A stretch of 42,480 nt of DNA from an uncultured Clostridia bacterium (lineage in GTDB: Bacteria > Bacillota > Clostridia > Christensenellales > Aristaeellaceae). Shown here piece by piece: positions 1 through 9,029 of this stretch. Both the position numbers and the translations under genes were made by a program. The DNA lies in NCBI GenBank assembly GCA_946542235.1, contig CAMNKK010000007.1:1-42480 (forward strand), given 5' to 3'. Every line of letters begins with the position of its first letter. Position 1 is the first letter of the stretch. Under the pieces are notes generated by a model. That model was not told the origin of the DNA, did not search any database, and worked only from the letters and a program-made list of their open reading frames with translations.

Positions 1-19
1 GATCTGCGCATCCGTAAAC

Positions 20-69
20 AGAAAAAAGAAAACCCCCCGAAGCCATTGATGCAACGTCCTCGAGGGTTG
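20..69 (-). terminator. Rho-independent terminator of the tRNA-Thr gene
   Basis: Read on the minus strand, an AACCCTCGA arm and a TTCGGGGGGTT arm form an imperfect hairpin directly after the tRNA 3' end. It is followed by a T-rich tract (TTTTCTTTTTTC). Confidence 0.7.
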
Positions 70-145
<76 letters not shown>

Positions 146-169
146 GTGCTGTCTTGCGACAACGGGAGT

Positions 170-198
170 ATACTATCACAAACAGAGACAGAAATCAA
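170..198 (-). promoter_or_regulatory. Sigma-A-type promoter of tRNA-Thr
   Basis: Minus-strand -35 TTGATT (193-198) and -10 TAGTAT (170-175) are separated by exactly 17 nt and lie 25 nt upstream of the tRNA. Confidence 0.65.
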
Positions 199-293
199 GG
201 ACTTTTTTAATTATTTTTTTCGTTTATCTCATGAAAGCTTACAAAGCGTTTCATCAGCAGGATTCGGCTTTTTTGCTTTTTTGGGTGATCATG

Positions 294-323
294 CTGTCAG
301 ATCCGGCTGGAATCTGATATAAT
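294..323 (+). promoter_or_regulatory. Promoter of the alpha-mannosidase gene
   Basis: A perfect -10 TATAAT lies at 318-323, with a weak -35 CTGTCA at 294-299 and an 18-nt spacer. The start codon is 31 nt downstream, preceded by GGGGAGG. The rest of 199-293 is AT-rich and holds no ORF that I can support. Confidence 0.6.
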
Positions 324-353
324 GACCTTATCATTTCCGGGGAGGCAGGAAAG

Positions 354-3300
354 ATGAAGTATATGCATTCCGAATGGCGCGGGCGCGTGGATCACTGGAT
401 CGATACCCTGAAGAAGGATCTTTATCATCCGCTGGGAGAGATCCGGGCGGAAGCTTTCTTTACCATGGAACACCTGACCCCGGAGCAGGCGGCACAGCAG
501 GCCTTTGCATCCATAGAACCGGGAACGCCCTGGGGAAATACCTGGGAATACTGCTGGCTTCGGGGACAGATCACACTGCCGCCGGAAGCAGAAGGCAGGC
601 GCATTGTCATGGATCTGTGCACCGGCGGAGAGACTACGGTGTTTGTGGACGGAAAATCCTTCGGTACCTATCGGGCCGGATGGGTGGACGTACCTCATCA
701 TTTTATTGTGGACAACTGCCTGACGGCCTCCGGAGAAGCCGGCCGCAGCTATGATCTGCTGCTGGAGGCCTATGCGGGCCATTTCTTTCCTCAGTCCTGG
801 ACGATGCACGGATGCTGCACCGGGCCTGTACTGCCCGGAAGCTATACCGATCCCAAAGAGGGAAAGCTCCGGACCAGCCTGGGAAGGATGACCTACGGCG
901 TCTGGAACGAGGATGCCTACCAGCTGTATCTGGATATGGAGACGCTGAACCAGCTGATGGACCAGGTGGATCCGGAGAGCCTGCGGGCGGACCGGATTGC
1001 GGAGGCGCTGGAGCAGGCGACGCTGACAGCCGATTTCGAACAGCCGCCGGAGGAACGCATGGCTTCTTACCGGGAAGCGCGGGAGATCCTGCGTCCTGCA
1101 CTGGAAGCCGTGAACGGCAGCACAGCGCCGCAGTTCTACGCCATCGGCAACGCCCACCTGGATCTGGCGTGGCTGTGGCCCATGGCGGAAACCCATCGCA
1201 AAACCAGCCGGACCTTCGCGGCCCAGCTGCGGCTGATGGAGGAATATCCCGAATACAAATATCTGCAGAGCCAGCCTGCGGCCTATGTAATGTGCCGGGA
1301 GCATTATCCCGAGCTGTATGAACGGATCAAACAGGCAGCCCAAAGGGGCCAATGGATTCCGGAAGGCGCCATGTGGGTGGAGCCCGATACCAACATGACC
1401 AGCGGCGAATCGCTGGTCCGGCAGGTGATCCACGGCAAGCGGTTCTTCCGGGAAGAATTCGGCGCGGACTCCGTGCTGCTCTGGCTGCCGGATACCTTCG
1501 GGTACTCCGCGGCACTGCCTCAGATCCTGAAGGGCTGCGGCGTCAAATATCTGGTGACACAGAAGATCTTCTGGTCCTACAACGAAGGCGATCAGTTTCC
1601 GTATCACTACTTTACCTGGCAGGGAGCGGACGGAAGCGAAATCGATACCTTTCTGCCCACCAGCTATACCTACCGGACCGATCCGAAGGAAATCTGCGAA
1701 ACCTGGAAAAAACGGGTGCAGAAAAGGGATCTGTCCGCGTTCCTGCTGCCCTTCGGCTATGGGGACGGCGGCGGCGGCCCCGCCCGGGATCATCTTGAAT
1801 ATCTGCGCAGGGAGGAAAACCTGGAGGGAATGCCCAAAGTCCGGACGGAATCGCCGCTGACCTTCTTCGAGGACATGGAGAAGGCGGGAGGACCCCGGCA
1901 TACCTATGTGGGGGAACTGTATTTTTCCGCCCATCGGGGTGTTTACACCAGTCAGGCCGCCATCAAGCGAGGCAACAGGAAGGCTGAAATTGCGCTGCGG
2001 GAGGCTGAAATGTGGGGGGCTCTTGCGGGGCTGCGGGGAGCGGAGTATCCGCTGGCCCGCATGGACGCGGCCTGGAAACGCCTGCTGCTCAATCAGTTCC
2101 ATGATATCCTGCCCGGATCCTCCATCGGCCGTGTCTATGAAGATGCCCGAAAAGACCATGCATGGATTATCCGGGAGGCGGAAGCGGTGCGGGAAGACGC
2201 GATGTCCGCGATGACGGAAGGAGAGGGCCTGACCGTGTTCAACTCCCTGTCCTTTGACCGGACCGGACTGGTGCCGCTGCCGGAATCCTTCGGGCAGGGC
2301 GCGGTGACGGCGGAGGGGACGGAAGTCCCCGTGCAGCGGACGGAAGACGGACTGATGGGACTGGTAACCGCTCCTTCCTGCGGTGCGGTTTCCCTGCAGC
2401 CCAAAGCTGTTCCTGCCCGGACTGACGTTACGGTCAAACGCCTGGAAGAAGGCCTGGTCATGGCAAACGAAGCGGTTCGGGCGGTGATCAATGACCGGGG
2501 CGAAGTGGTTTCCTTCCAGGACAAGGGCTCGGGCAGGGAATACGCTGCCGGCGCCATGAACAGACTGCTGATGTTCAAGGACGTGCCCCGCAAATTCGAT
2601 GCCTGGGACATCGATTCCAACTATGCCCTGCAGCCGGTGAAGCTGGAAGAGCCGGTCAGCATTCGAATCCTGGAGGACGGCGGACTGCGGGCAGTGGTGC
2701 GCGTTTCACGGCGGATTCAGAATTCCGCGTTCGAGCAGGACATTGTGCTGACCGCCGGCAGCCGCCGGCTGGACTTTGTGACCCGGGTCGACTGGCATGA
2801 ACTGCACCGGCTGCTGAAGGTAGAATTCCCGGTGAATGTGCAGGCCATCGAGGGGATCAACGAAATCCAGTTCGGCTACATGAAGCGGCCTACCCATCGC
2901 TCCCGCCTGTATGACAGCGACCGCTTCGAGGTCTGCAACCAGCGCTACAGCGCCCTGTGCGATGAAAGCCACGGCGCGGCGGTGCTCAATGACTGCAAGT
3001 ATGGCATCAGCATGAACGAAAACGCGCTGCAGCTCACGCTGCTGCGGGCCGCGGCCAGCCCGGAGATGCGGGCGGACAACGGGCAGCATACCTTTACCTA
3101 TGCCTTTACCGCCTGGGAGGGGAGCCTGATGGACAGCCCCGTGGTGCGGGAAGCCTACGACCTGAATGTGCCGATGCAGACGATACCCGGCACCTGCGCT
3201 TCCTTCAGCGCCTTCCGGACGGACGCGCCCAATGTGTTCATTGATACGGTCAAGCCGGCGGAGGATGGCAGCGGCGATGTGATCCTGCGCCTCTACGAGG

Positions 3301-3467
3301 CTAAGCGGGCAGATACCTGCTGCCGCCTGACGGCGGATGTGCCCATGGCGGAGGCCTGGACGTGCGACCTGCTGGAAAACCCGCAGAACCGCCTGAATCT
3401 GCGAAGCGATGCCCTGCACTTCCATCCCTTTGAGGTAAAGACAATCCGGATCAGACCGCTGAAATGA
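354..3467 (+). CDS. GH38 alpha-mannosidase
   Basis: Predicted cytosolic glycoside hydrolase family 38 enzyme (1037 aa) that releases terminal alpha-linked mannose from glycans. The catalytic domain shows the metal-binding GNAHLDLAW segment (H268, D270) and the nucleophile segment LPDTFGYS (D380). The C-terminal half has the usual all-beta GH38 domains. Length is typical of bacterial GH38 enzymes. There is no signal peptide, so substrate must be imported first. The ATG at 354 has a strong GGGGAGG 8 nt upstream and its own promoter. The gene stands alone; topB follows from a separate promoter. The retaining alpha-mannosidase mechanism is known for the family, but linkage specificity (alpha-1,2/1,3/1,6 or mannosylglycerate) cannot be read from the sequence. 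Confidence 0.93.
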   Translation: MKYMHSEWRGRVDHWIDTLKKDLYHPLGEIRAEAFFTMEHLTPEQAAQQAFASIEPGTPWGNTWEYCWLRGQITLPPEAEGRRIVMDLCTGGETTVFVDGKSFGTYRAGWVDVPHHFIVDNCLTASGEAGRSYDLLLEAYAGHFFPQSWTMHGCCTGPVLPGSYTDPKEGKLRTSLGRMTYGVWNEDAYQLYLDMETLNQLMDQVDPESLRADRIAEALEQATLTADFEQPPEERMASYREAREILRPALEAVNGSTAPQFYAIGNAHLDLAWLWPMAETHRKTSRTFAAQLRLMEEYPEYKYLQSQPAAYVMCREHYPELYERIKQAAQRGQWIPEGAMWVEPDTNMTSGESLVRQVIHGKRFFREEFGADSVLLWLPDTFGYSAALPQILKGCGVKYLVTQKIFWSYNEGDQFPYHYFTWQGADGSEIDTFLPTSYTYRTDPKEICETWKKRVQKRDLSAFLLPFGYGDGGGGPARDHLEYLRREENLEGMPKVRTESPLTFFEDMEKAGGPRHTYVGELYFSAHRGVYTSQAAIKRGNRKAEIALREAEMWGALAGLRGAEYPLARMDAAWKRLLLNQFHDILPGSSIGRVYEDARKDHAWIIREAEAVREDAMSAMTEGEGLTVFNSLSFDRTGLVPLPESFGQGAVTAEGTEVPVQRTEDGLMGLVTAPSCGAVSLQPKAVPARTDVTVKRLEEGLVMANEAVRAVINDRGEVVSFQDKGSGREYAAGAMNRLLMFKDVPRKFDAWDIDSNYALQPVKLEEPVSIRILEDGGLRAVVRVSRRIQNSAFEQDIVLTAGSRRLDFVTRVDWHELHRLLKVEFPVNVQAIEGINEIQFGYMKRPTHRSRLYDSDRFEVCNQRYSALCDESHGAAVLNDCKYGISMNENALQLTLLRAAASPEMRADNGQHTFTYAFTAWEGSLMDSPVVREAYDLNVPMQTIPGTCASFSAFRTDAPNVFIDTVKPAEDGSGDVILRLYEAKRADTCCRLTADVPMAEAWTCDLLENPQNRLNLRSDALHFHPFEVKTIRIRPLK

Positions 3468-3490
3468 GGCGCGGCTTTGGATTCCCTGCC

Positions 3491-3520
3491 TTGCACAGGC
3501 GGGCTGATCCATGCTATCAT
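3491..3520 (+). promoter_or_regulatory. Promoter of the topB operon
   Basis: -35 TTGCAC (3491-3496) and -10 TATCAT (3515-3520) with an 18-nt spacer lie between the mannosidase stop and the topB start. Confidence 0.55.
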
Positions 3521-3579
3521 GAGGCGCTGACGGCCGGGAGAGACCCGGAAGAAATGATAACCGGTACGGAAAGAGAAAA

Positions 3580-5763
3580 ATGGGAAAGATAGTAGTTATC
3601 GCGGAAAAGCCCAGCGTGGGCCGGGACATTGCCCGGGTTATCGGATGCCGGGACCGGGGGGACGGATGCCTGATCGGAGACAGGTATATCGTGACCTGGG
3701 CCGTGGGGCATCTGGTGACCCTCGCGGAACCGGACGAGCTGGACGAAAAATATAAGAAATGGTCCTTCGCGACCCTGCCGATTCTGCCGGAGGAGATCCC
3801 GCTGAAGGTGATCCGGCAGACCAGCAAACAGTTTACCATCATCAAAAAACTGATCAACGACGGGGATACGGATTCCCTGATCTGCGCCACCGATGCGGGA
3901 CGGGAAGGAGAGCTGATTTTCCGTTACATCTATGAAAAGGCCGGATGCAAAAAGCCCTTCAGCCGGCTCTGGATCAGCTCCATGACCGACGAAGCCATCT
4001 CGGAGGGATTCCGGAACATTCGCCCGGGGGCGGATTACGACGGGCTGTATGCCAGCGCCAGATGCCGCAGCAAGGCGGACTGGCTGGTGGGAATGAACGC
4101 CAGCCGGGCCTTTACCCTGAAGTATGATACGCTGCTGAGCGTGGGCCGGGTCCAGACGCCGACGCTGGCCATCCTCGTGAAGCGCAGGAAGGAAATCGAG
4201 GAGTTCAAGCCGGAGGATTACTGCACACTGCAGGCGAACTTCGGAGACTATACGGGAACCTGTTTCCGGGAAAAATGGAACCCGGATACGCATATTCCCC
4301 AAAGGGCGGAGGCGGAGGAAATCGCTGCGGCCGTCCGGGGAAAGCCGGCGGAGGTCATCCAGGCGGAAACGACCCGGAAGACAGAACCGCCGCCCCAGCT
4401 GTATGACCTGACCAGCCTGCAGCGGGACGCCAACAAGATGCTCGGATTCACGGCGGACAAGACGCTGAAGATCGCCCAGAGCCTGTATGAAACCCACAAG
4501 GCGCTGACCTATCCCAGAACTGACAGCCGGTACCTGCCGCCGGACATGATTCCCCGGGTGGTCCAGACCATGAAACTGCTGCCGGGGGCCTATCAGCCCT
4601 TCGTTCCGGGGGCTCTGCGGGACGGGAAGCTGCCCGTCAGCAAGCGGACCATTGACGCCTCGAAGGTGACGGATCACCATGCCATCATTCCCACCAACAA
4701 GAGGGTGGATCCCGCAAAGTTCAGCCAGGACGAGCAGAAGCTGTATGACCTGGTGGCCCGGCGGATGCTGGCGGCTTTTTACCCGGCCTGCGAATATGAC
4801 GCGACCAGGGTTGTGACCCGGACGGAAGGATACGACTTCCGGACCAACGGCAAGGTGGTTCTGGTTCAGGGATGGCACGAGGTGCCGCCGCTGGATCCGG
4901 CCTTTGTGAAGGCGCCCTCCTCCCGATCGAAAAAGAAGGAGGATGAGGAGGAGGCCACCCTGCCTCCGCTTCAGGCCGGAGACCGGCGGACGGTGCAGGA
5001 GACAAAGATCAAAGAGGACAAAACCAAGCCTCCGGCTCCGCATACGGACGCCAGCCTGCTTTTCGCCATGGAAACCGCCGGAAAGGAGCTGGAGGACGAG
5101 GAGCTGGTCCGTCAGATGAAGGGCAGCGGAATCGGCACGCCGGCGACCCGGGCCGCGATTATCGAGCGCCTGCTGCAGGTCGGATACGCCCAGCGGAAGG
5201 GAAAGACCCTGCAGGCGACAGAGAAGGGCGTCCGGCTGATCGAGCTGATGCCCAACGAGATCGCCAGCCCGGAGATGACGGGAAAATGGGAGCTCGCGCT
5301 GCATGACATCACGGACGGGAAACAGGATGCCGGCCGGTTCCTGGAGGGCATCAACCGCATGTGCGCCTTCCTGGTGAACTACGCCAGGGACAATCAGACC
5401 AGCGTGGTATTTCCTGAGGACGAACACAGGAAGGGCAGAGGACGGGGCAAGGGCGGAGCCGGCACCGGAAAGATCCTGGATGGCACGGTATGCCCCCTGT
5501 GCGGAAAGGGAAAGCTGCGGGAAAGCCCCCTGGCCTTCAGCTGCACGGAACAGGGATGCAAATGCACCATCTGGAAGGATATGCTGCAGCGGGGGGGCGG
5601 ACCGGCGATCGACGAAAGGCTGCTCCGGCTGATTCTGGAGAAGAAGCAGCTGCGGGGCTCCAGCGGTACCATCGTGCTGCAGGAGGGCTGGATGAGATTT
5701 TACGCCAATGGAGCGGAGGCCCCTGCGGTCAGCCGCTCCCTGGCTTATGAGAAAAAAGCGTAA
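3580..5763 (+). CDS. topB: DNA topoisomerase III (type IA)
   Basis: Type IA topoisomerase (727 aa) that relaxes negative supercoils and decatenates DNA through a 5'-phosphotyrosine intermediate. The Toprim domain starts at residue 4 (VVIAEKPSVGRD) and includes the acidic segment ATDAGREGEL (103-112). SVGRVQTPTLA is at 187-197. The catalytic tyrosine is Y311 in LTYPRTDSR. The C-terminus has a four-cysteine zinc motif (C638, C641, C655, C660) typical of Firmicute TopB. It is the first gene of an operon; pepF follows after 9 nt. The ATG at 3580 follows GGAAAGAG. No gene of a conjugative element lies nearby, so this is more likely the chromosomal copy than an element-borne one. Confidence 0.96.
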   Translation: MGKIVVIAEKPSVGRDIARVIGCRDRGDGCLIGDRYIVTWAVGHLVTLAEPDELDEKYKKWSFATLPILPEEIPLKVIRQTSKQFTIIKKLINDGDTDSLICATDAGREGELIFRYIYEKAGCKKPFSRLWISSMTDEAISEGFRNIRPGADYDGLYASARCRSKADWLVGMNASRAFTLKYDTLLSVGRVQTPTLAILVKRRKEIEEFKPEDYCTLQANFGDYTGTCFREKWNPDTHIPQRAEAEEIAAAVRGKPAEVIQAETTRKTEPPPQLYDLTSLQRDANKMLGFTADKTLKIAQSLYETHKALTYPRTDSRYLPPDMIPRVVQTMKLLPGAYQPFVPGALRDGKLPVSKRTIDASKVTDHHAIIPTNKRVDPAKFSQDEQKLYDLVARRMLAAFYPACEYDATRVVTRTEGYDFRTNGKVVLVQGWHEVPPLDPAFVKAPSSRSKKKEDEEEATLPPLQAGDRRTVQETKIKEDKTKPPAPHTDASLLFAMETAGKELEDEELVRQMKGSGIGTPATRAAIIERLLQVGYAQRKGKTLQATEKGVRLIELMPNEIASPEMTGKWELALHDITDGKQDAGRFLEGINRMCAFLVNYARDNQTSVVFPEDEHRKGRGRGKGGAGTGKILDGTVCPLCGKGKLRESPLAFSCTEQGCKCTIWKDMLQRGGGPAIDERLLRLILEKKQLRGSSGTIVLQEGWMRFYANGAEAPAVSRSLAYEKKA

Positions 5764-5772
5764 CGGAAAGGA

Positions 5773-7575
5773 ATGATCGAAACCATGGCGGAAAAGATCA
5801 GAAAAAGGGAAGAAATCGAAAGCCGGTACAAGTGGAACCTGACGCATATCTACGCGTCGGACGAGGACTGGCAGAAGGATTATGAAAAGGTCGGCAGCAT
5901 GATCGGCAGCGTGGCCTGCTGGCAGGGTCAGGTGGAAAAGGATCCGAAAGCGGCCATCCGAGCCTTCTTTGAGCTGCAGAAGAAGCTGCTGCCCGTTTAT
6001 GAATACGCCTTCCTTCGGAAGGAAACGGACAACGCGGATCCGGCGGCCCAGGGACTGAAGGACCGGGCGATCCGGCTGCTGGTGCAGGCCCAGACCGCCG
6101 GAGCTTTCCTCGAGCCGGAGCTGCTGGGGCTGAAGGAGGAAACCCTGAAGGCCATCGCGGCGGATCCGGAAATGGCGGACTATGACGCCTATCTGCGGAC
6201 GCTGATCCTGAACAAGGCGCATACCCTGAGCGCGGACCAGGAACAGCTGATCGCCATGATGGGCGAGGTGGCGGAGGCGCCGGACGCAATCTTCACCTCG
6301 CTGACGACAGCCGATCTGAAGCTGGCGCCGGTCCAACTGCCGGACGGATCCAGCCAGGAGCTGTCGGAAGGAAACTATTCCACCTTCATTCATGACCGGA
6401 ACAGGGATGTCCGGGCCCAGGCCTTCCGGAACCTGATGAACGGTTATGATGCCTTCGGCAATACGATCGCCTCCACCTACGGTGCCAGCGTCAAAAAGGA
6501 TCAGTTTATGGCGGAAAGCCATCGCTACGCCAGCGCCCGGGAAGCCGCCATGGCCCCTCTGGAGATCCCGGAAGAAGTATACGACAACCTGATCAGCGTG
6601 ATCCATGAAGCGCTGCCCGTGCTGCAGGAGTATCTGAAGCTGCGGAAAAAGGTGATGGGGCTTGACGAACTGCATATGTACGATCTGTATGTGCCCATGG
6701 TGGAAGGCTTCGACATGAAGCTGCCCTATGAGGAAGCCTTCGACCTGGTGCTGAAGGGGCTGAAGCCCATGGGAGAGGACTATCTGGAAAAGCTGCGGGA
6801 AGCCCGGGATCAGGGATGGATCGACGTATATCCCAGCCAGGGCAAGAGCAGCGGCGCCTTCAGCGCGGGGGACCTGGCGGAGGTGCATCCCTATGTGCTG
6901 CTGAACCACAATGACAATCTGGACAGCGCCTTCACCATCGCCCACGAGCTGGGCCACAGCATGCATTCCTTCTTCAGCAACACGAACCAGCCATTCCCGA
7001 AGAACGATTACAGCCTCTTTGTCGCGGAAGTGGCCAGCATCTGCAACGAATGCGTGATGATGCGGTATCTGCTGCAGACCATGACCGGGAAGGAAGCCCA
7101 GGCCTATCTGCTGAACCATTTCCTGGAGCAGTTCCGGACTACCTGCTTCCGCCAGACGATGTTCGCCGAATTCGAAAAGATCAGCCACGAGATGGCGCAG
7201 CAGGGCATTCCGCTGACGAAGGAAAGCCTGAGCGAAAAATATTATGAGCTGAACAAAATCTATTACGGCGAAAGCTGCGAGGTGGATCCGGAGATTGCGG
7301 CGGAATGGATGCGCATTCCGCATTTCTACCGGGCTTTCTATGTCTATGTTTACGCGACCGGCCTCTGCGCCGCGGTAAGCCTGAGCGAGAAGATCCTCCG
7401 GGAGGGGGAGAGCGCCGTGCGGGATTACAGGAAATTCCTGAGCGCCGGCTGCAGCGTTCCGCCTATTGAAGCGCTGAAGCTGGCCGGGATCGATATGAGC
7501 TCGCCGGAACCGCTGCGCCAGGCGATGCGGGTATTCAGGGAGACGGTGGACCGGATGAAAGAGGTGCTTTCGTGA
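5773..7575 (+). CDS. pepF: Oligoendopeptidase F
   Basis: Cytosolic M3B zinc metallopeptidase (about 600 aa) that cleaves short peptides. The active-site HELGHSMH motif is at 391-398 (zinc ligands H391 and H395, base E392), and the third ligand probably lies in FVAEVASICNE about 25 residues on. The N-terminal helical M3 domain begins KREEIESRYKWNL. Start choice is uncertain. ATG 5773 directly abuts the GGAAAGGA ribosome site with no spacer, while ATG 5785 (MAEKIRKRE) sits 12 nt from it. The family N-terminus fits the second equally well. The gene sits between topB (9-nt gap) and the pyruvyltransferase (4-nt GTGA overlap). Confidence 0.95.
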   Translation: MIETMAEKIRKREEIESRYKWNLTHIYASDEDWQKDYEKVGSMIGSVACWQGQVEKDPKAAIRAFFELQKKLLPVYEYAFLRKETDNADPAAQGLKDRAIRLLVQAQTAGAFLEPELLGLKEETLKAIAADPEMADYDAYLRTLILNKAHTLSADQEQLIAMMGEVAEAPDAIFTSLTTADLKLAPVQLPDGSSQELSEGNYSTFIHDRNRDVRAQAFRNLMNGYDAFGNTIASTYGASVKKDQFMAESHRYASAREAAMAPLEIPEEVYDNLISVIHEALPVLQEYLKLRKKVMGLDELHMYDLYVPMVEGFDMKLPYEEAFDLVLKGLKPMGEDYLEKLREARDQGWIDVYPSQGKSSGAFSAGDLAEVHPYVLLNHNDNLDSAFTIAHELGHSMHSFFSNTNQPFPKNDYSLFVAEVASICNECVMMRYLLQTMTGKEAQAYLLNHFLEQFRTTCFRQTMFAEFEKISHEMAQQGIPLTKESLSEKYYELNKIYYGESCEVDPEIAAEWMRIPHFYRAFYVYVYATGLCAAVSLSEKILREGESAVRDYRKFLSAGCSVPPIEALKLAGIDMSSPEPLRQAMRVFRETVDRMKEVLS

Positions 7576-8639
7576 GCCGGATAGGCATAATGACCTTTCT
7601 GCATAACGGCAATTACGGCAGCAGCCTGCAGGCCTACGCGCTGCAGCGGGTTATCCGGGATATGGGGCATGACTGCGAGCATATTGACTACCAGCCCGGC
7701 ATCCCGGAAAAGACGCTGAACCTGATACGGTGCGGGAACAGCCCCAGGCTGCTGCTGGATGGCCGGAAAAAAAGAAAGGTCCGGGGAGATCAGGCGGGGA
7801 TGCAGGGAAAGTATGAAGCGATCCGGAGCTTTTACGGACGCCGGATGCATCTGAGCCCGGTCTGCCGGAGCCGCGGGGATCTGCGGAAAATCAGCGGGCG
7901 GTATGATCTGCTCCTGGCCGGGAGCGATCAGATCTGGAATCCGGTCTGGCTGAACCCTGCCTATTTTCTGGATTTTGCGGATCCGGAAATGCCCCGGATC
8001 GCCTACGCGGCCAGCCTGGGGATCAGCGTTGTGCCCGGAGCGCGAAAGCAGCGGCTTATTCGCAGGATGACCGCGCTGTTTGACGCGGTCTCCGTGCGGG
8101 AGGAAGAGGGCGCGAGACTGATGGTTTCCATGACCGGAGAGCGGCCTCCGGTGATGCCGGATCCGGTATGCCTGCTGCGCAGAACGGAATGGGAAGAGCT
8201 GACGGCCCCCGCTCCGGAGGGGGATCCCTATCTGCTGTGCTATTTCATCGGGGAAAATCCGGAATACTGGAAGCGGGTCCGGGAGCTGCGGGAAAAAACC
8301 GGGCTGCGGGCGCTGGTCATTCCGGTGACGGAGGAGGGATACGCCCAGGCGGACCTGGAGCTTCTGGACGGAGCGGGGCCGGAGGAATTTCTGGGGGCGG
8401 TGGCCGGCGCGGAAATGATCTGCACGGACAGCTTCCACGGACTGGCCTTCGGAACCATTTTTGAAAAGAAGACGGATCTGATCCGGAGATACCGGGATAC
8501 GGATCAGGAAAGCAAGAACAGCCGGGTGGATCACTTCCTTCGGGAAATCCGGGATAAGGGCCTGGAGACCATGCGGAAGGAAGGTCTCACGTGGCTGAAG
8601 GATCAGCTGAACCGGGAGGGGAGCCCCTCGGAAGACTGA
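7572..8639 (+). CDS. Polysaccharide pyruvyl transferase family protein
   Basis: Protein of 355 aa with the polysaccharide pyruvyl transferase fold, whose members add pyruvate ketals from PEP to cell-surface glycans. It begins RIGIMTFLHNGNYGSSLQAY. Family motifs seen are AGSDQIWNP (116-124) and TDSFHGL (285-291). There is no signal peptide, so it is cytosolic. The start is GTG, overlapping the pepF stop as GTGA, which implies translational coupling. Acceptor glycan is unknown. The other surface-sugar genes nearby (two glycosyltransferases, a flippase) are in separate transcription units, so a joint pathway is only inferred. Confidence 0.85.
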   Translation: MSRIGIMTFLHNGNYGSSLQAYALQRVIRDMGHDCEHIDYQPGIPEKTLNLIRCGNSPRLLLDGRKKRKVRGDQAGMQGKYEAIRSFYGRRMHLSPVCRSRGDLRKISGRYDLLLAGSDQIWNPVWLNPAYFLDFADPEMPRIAYAASLGISVVPGARKQRLIRRMTALFDAVSVREEEGARLMVSMTGERPPVMPDPVCLLRRTEWEELTAPAPEGDPYLLCYFIGENPEYWKRVRELREKTGLRALVIPVTEEGYAQADLELLDGAGPEEFLGAVAGAEMICTDSFHGLAFGTIFEKKTDLIRRYRDTDQESKNSRVDHFLREIRDKGLETMRKEGLTWLKDQLNREGSPSED

Positions 8640-8674
8640 AGGGATCAGCCGGAACGGAACTTCAGAAAAGGAAA

Positions 8675-8704
8675 AGCCCGCCTGTTCGCACAAACAGGCG
8701 GGCT
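8675..8704. terminator. Bidirectional terminator between the pepF operon and rpmB
   Basis: A 12-bp perfect stem (8675-8686 with 8693-8704) encloses a 6-nt loop. It is flanked by GATTTTCCTTT on the plus strand and by TTTTCCTTTTC on the minus strand. It sits between converging genes. Confidence 0.85.
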
Positions 8705-8722
8705 GATTTTCCTTTGGGAAAC

Positions 8723-8941
8723 TTACGCTTCTTCCTGAACCCGAATCTTGGGCAGGGCACGCTGCACATTGCCGCTGCGGAGGCAACGGGTGCACACGTT
8801 CATCCGACGGGCATTTCCGTTTACCATGACACGGACGCTCTGCACATTGGGCGCCCAGATGCGATGGCTCTTGCGGTTGGAATGGCTGACGTTGTTGCCA
8901 TTCAGCGTGCCCTTCTCGCAAATCTCACAAAACTTACCCAT
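8723..8941 (-). CDS. rpmB: 50S ribosomal protein L28 (zinc-binding form)
   Basis: L28 of the large ribosomal subunit, 72 aa. The start MGKFCEICEKG is fixed by an AAGGAGGAGG ribosome site just upstream; a longer frame extends 28 codons further but has no such site. The two CxxC pairs (CEIC near residue 5 and CTRC about 43 residues on) mark the zinc-binding C+ form. Basic residues typical of L28 follow the first pair (SNRKSHRIW). The gene has its own promoter and a shared terminator. Some species carry a second, zinc-free L28 under Zur control; whether this genome does cannot be seen here. Confidence 0.95.
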   Translation of the reverse strand: MGKFCEICEKGTLNGNNVSHSNRKSHRIWAPNVQSVRVMVNGNARRMNVCTRCLRSGNVQRALPKIRVQEEA

Positions 8942-8984
8942 GGAAATCCTCCTCCTTATGGAGAGTCGCACATCAAGCCTTGCC

Positions 8985-9013
8985 ATGATATCACGCATCG
9001 AAGGAAAATGCAA
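8985..9013 (-). promoter_or_regulatory. Promoter of rpmB
   Basis: Minus-strand -35 TTGCAT (9008-9013) and -10 TATCAT (8985-8990) with a 17-nt spacer, beginning just past the stop codon of the upstream glycosyltransferase. Confidence 0.7.
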
Positions 9014-9029
9014 GCGTTTTTTCAAGCTT

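Noticed and set aside
3517-7323. Very long minus-strand open frame opposite topB and pepF (over 1200 codons)
   Set aside because: It lies antisense to two well-supported genes with clear motifs and has no recognisable domains. It is rich in residues expected from reading GC-biased codons backwards.
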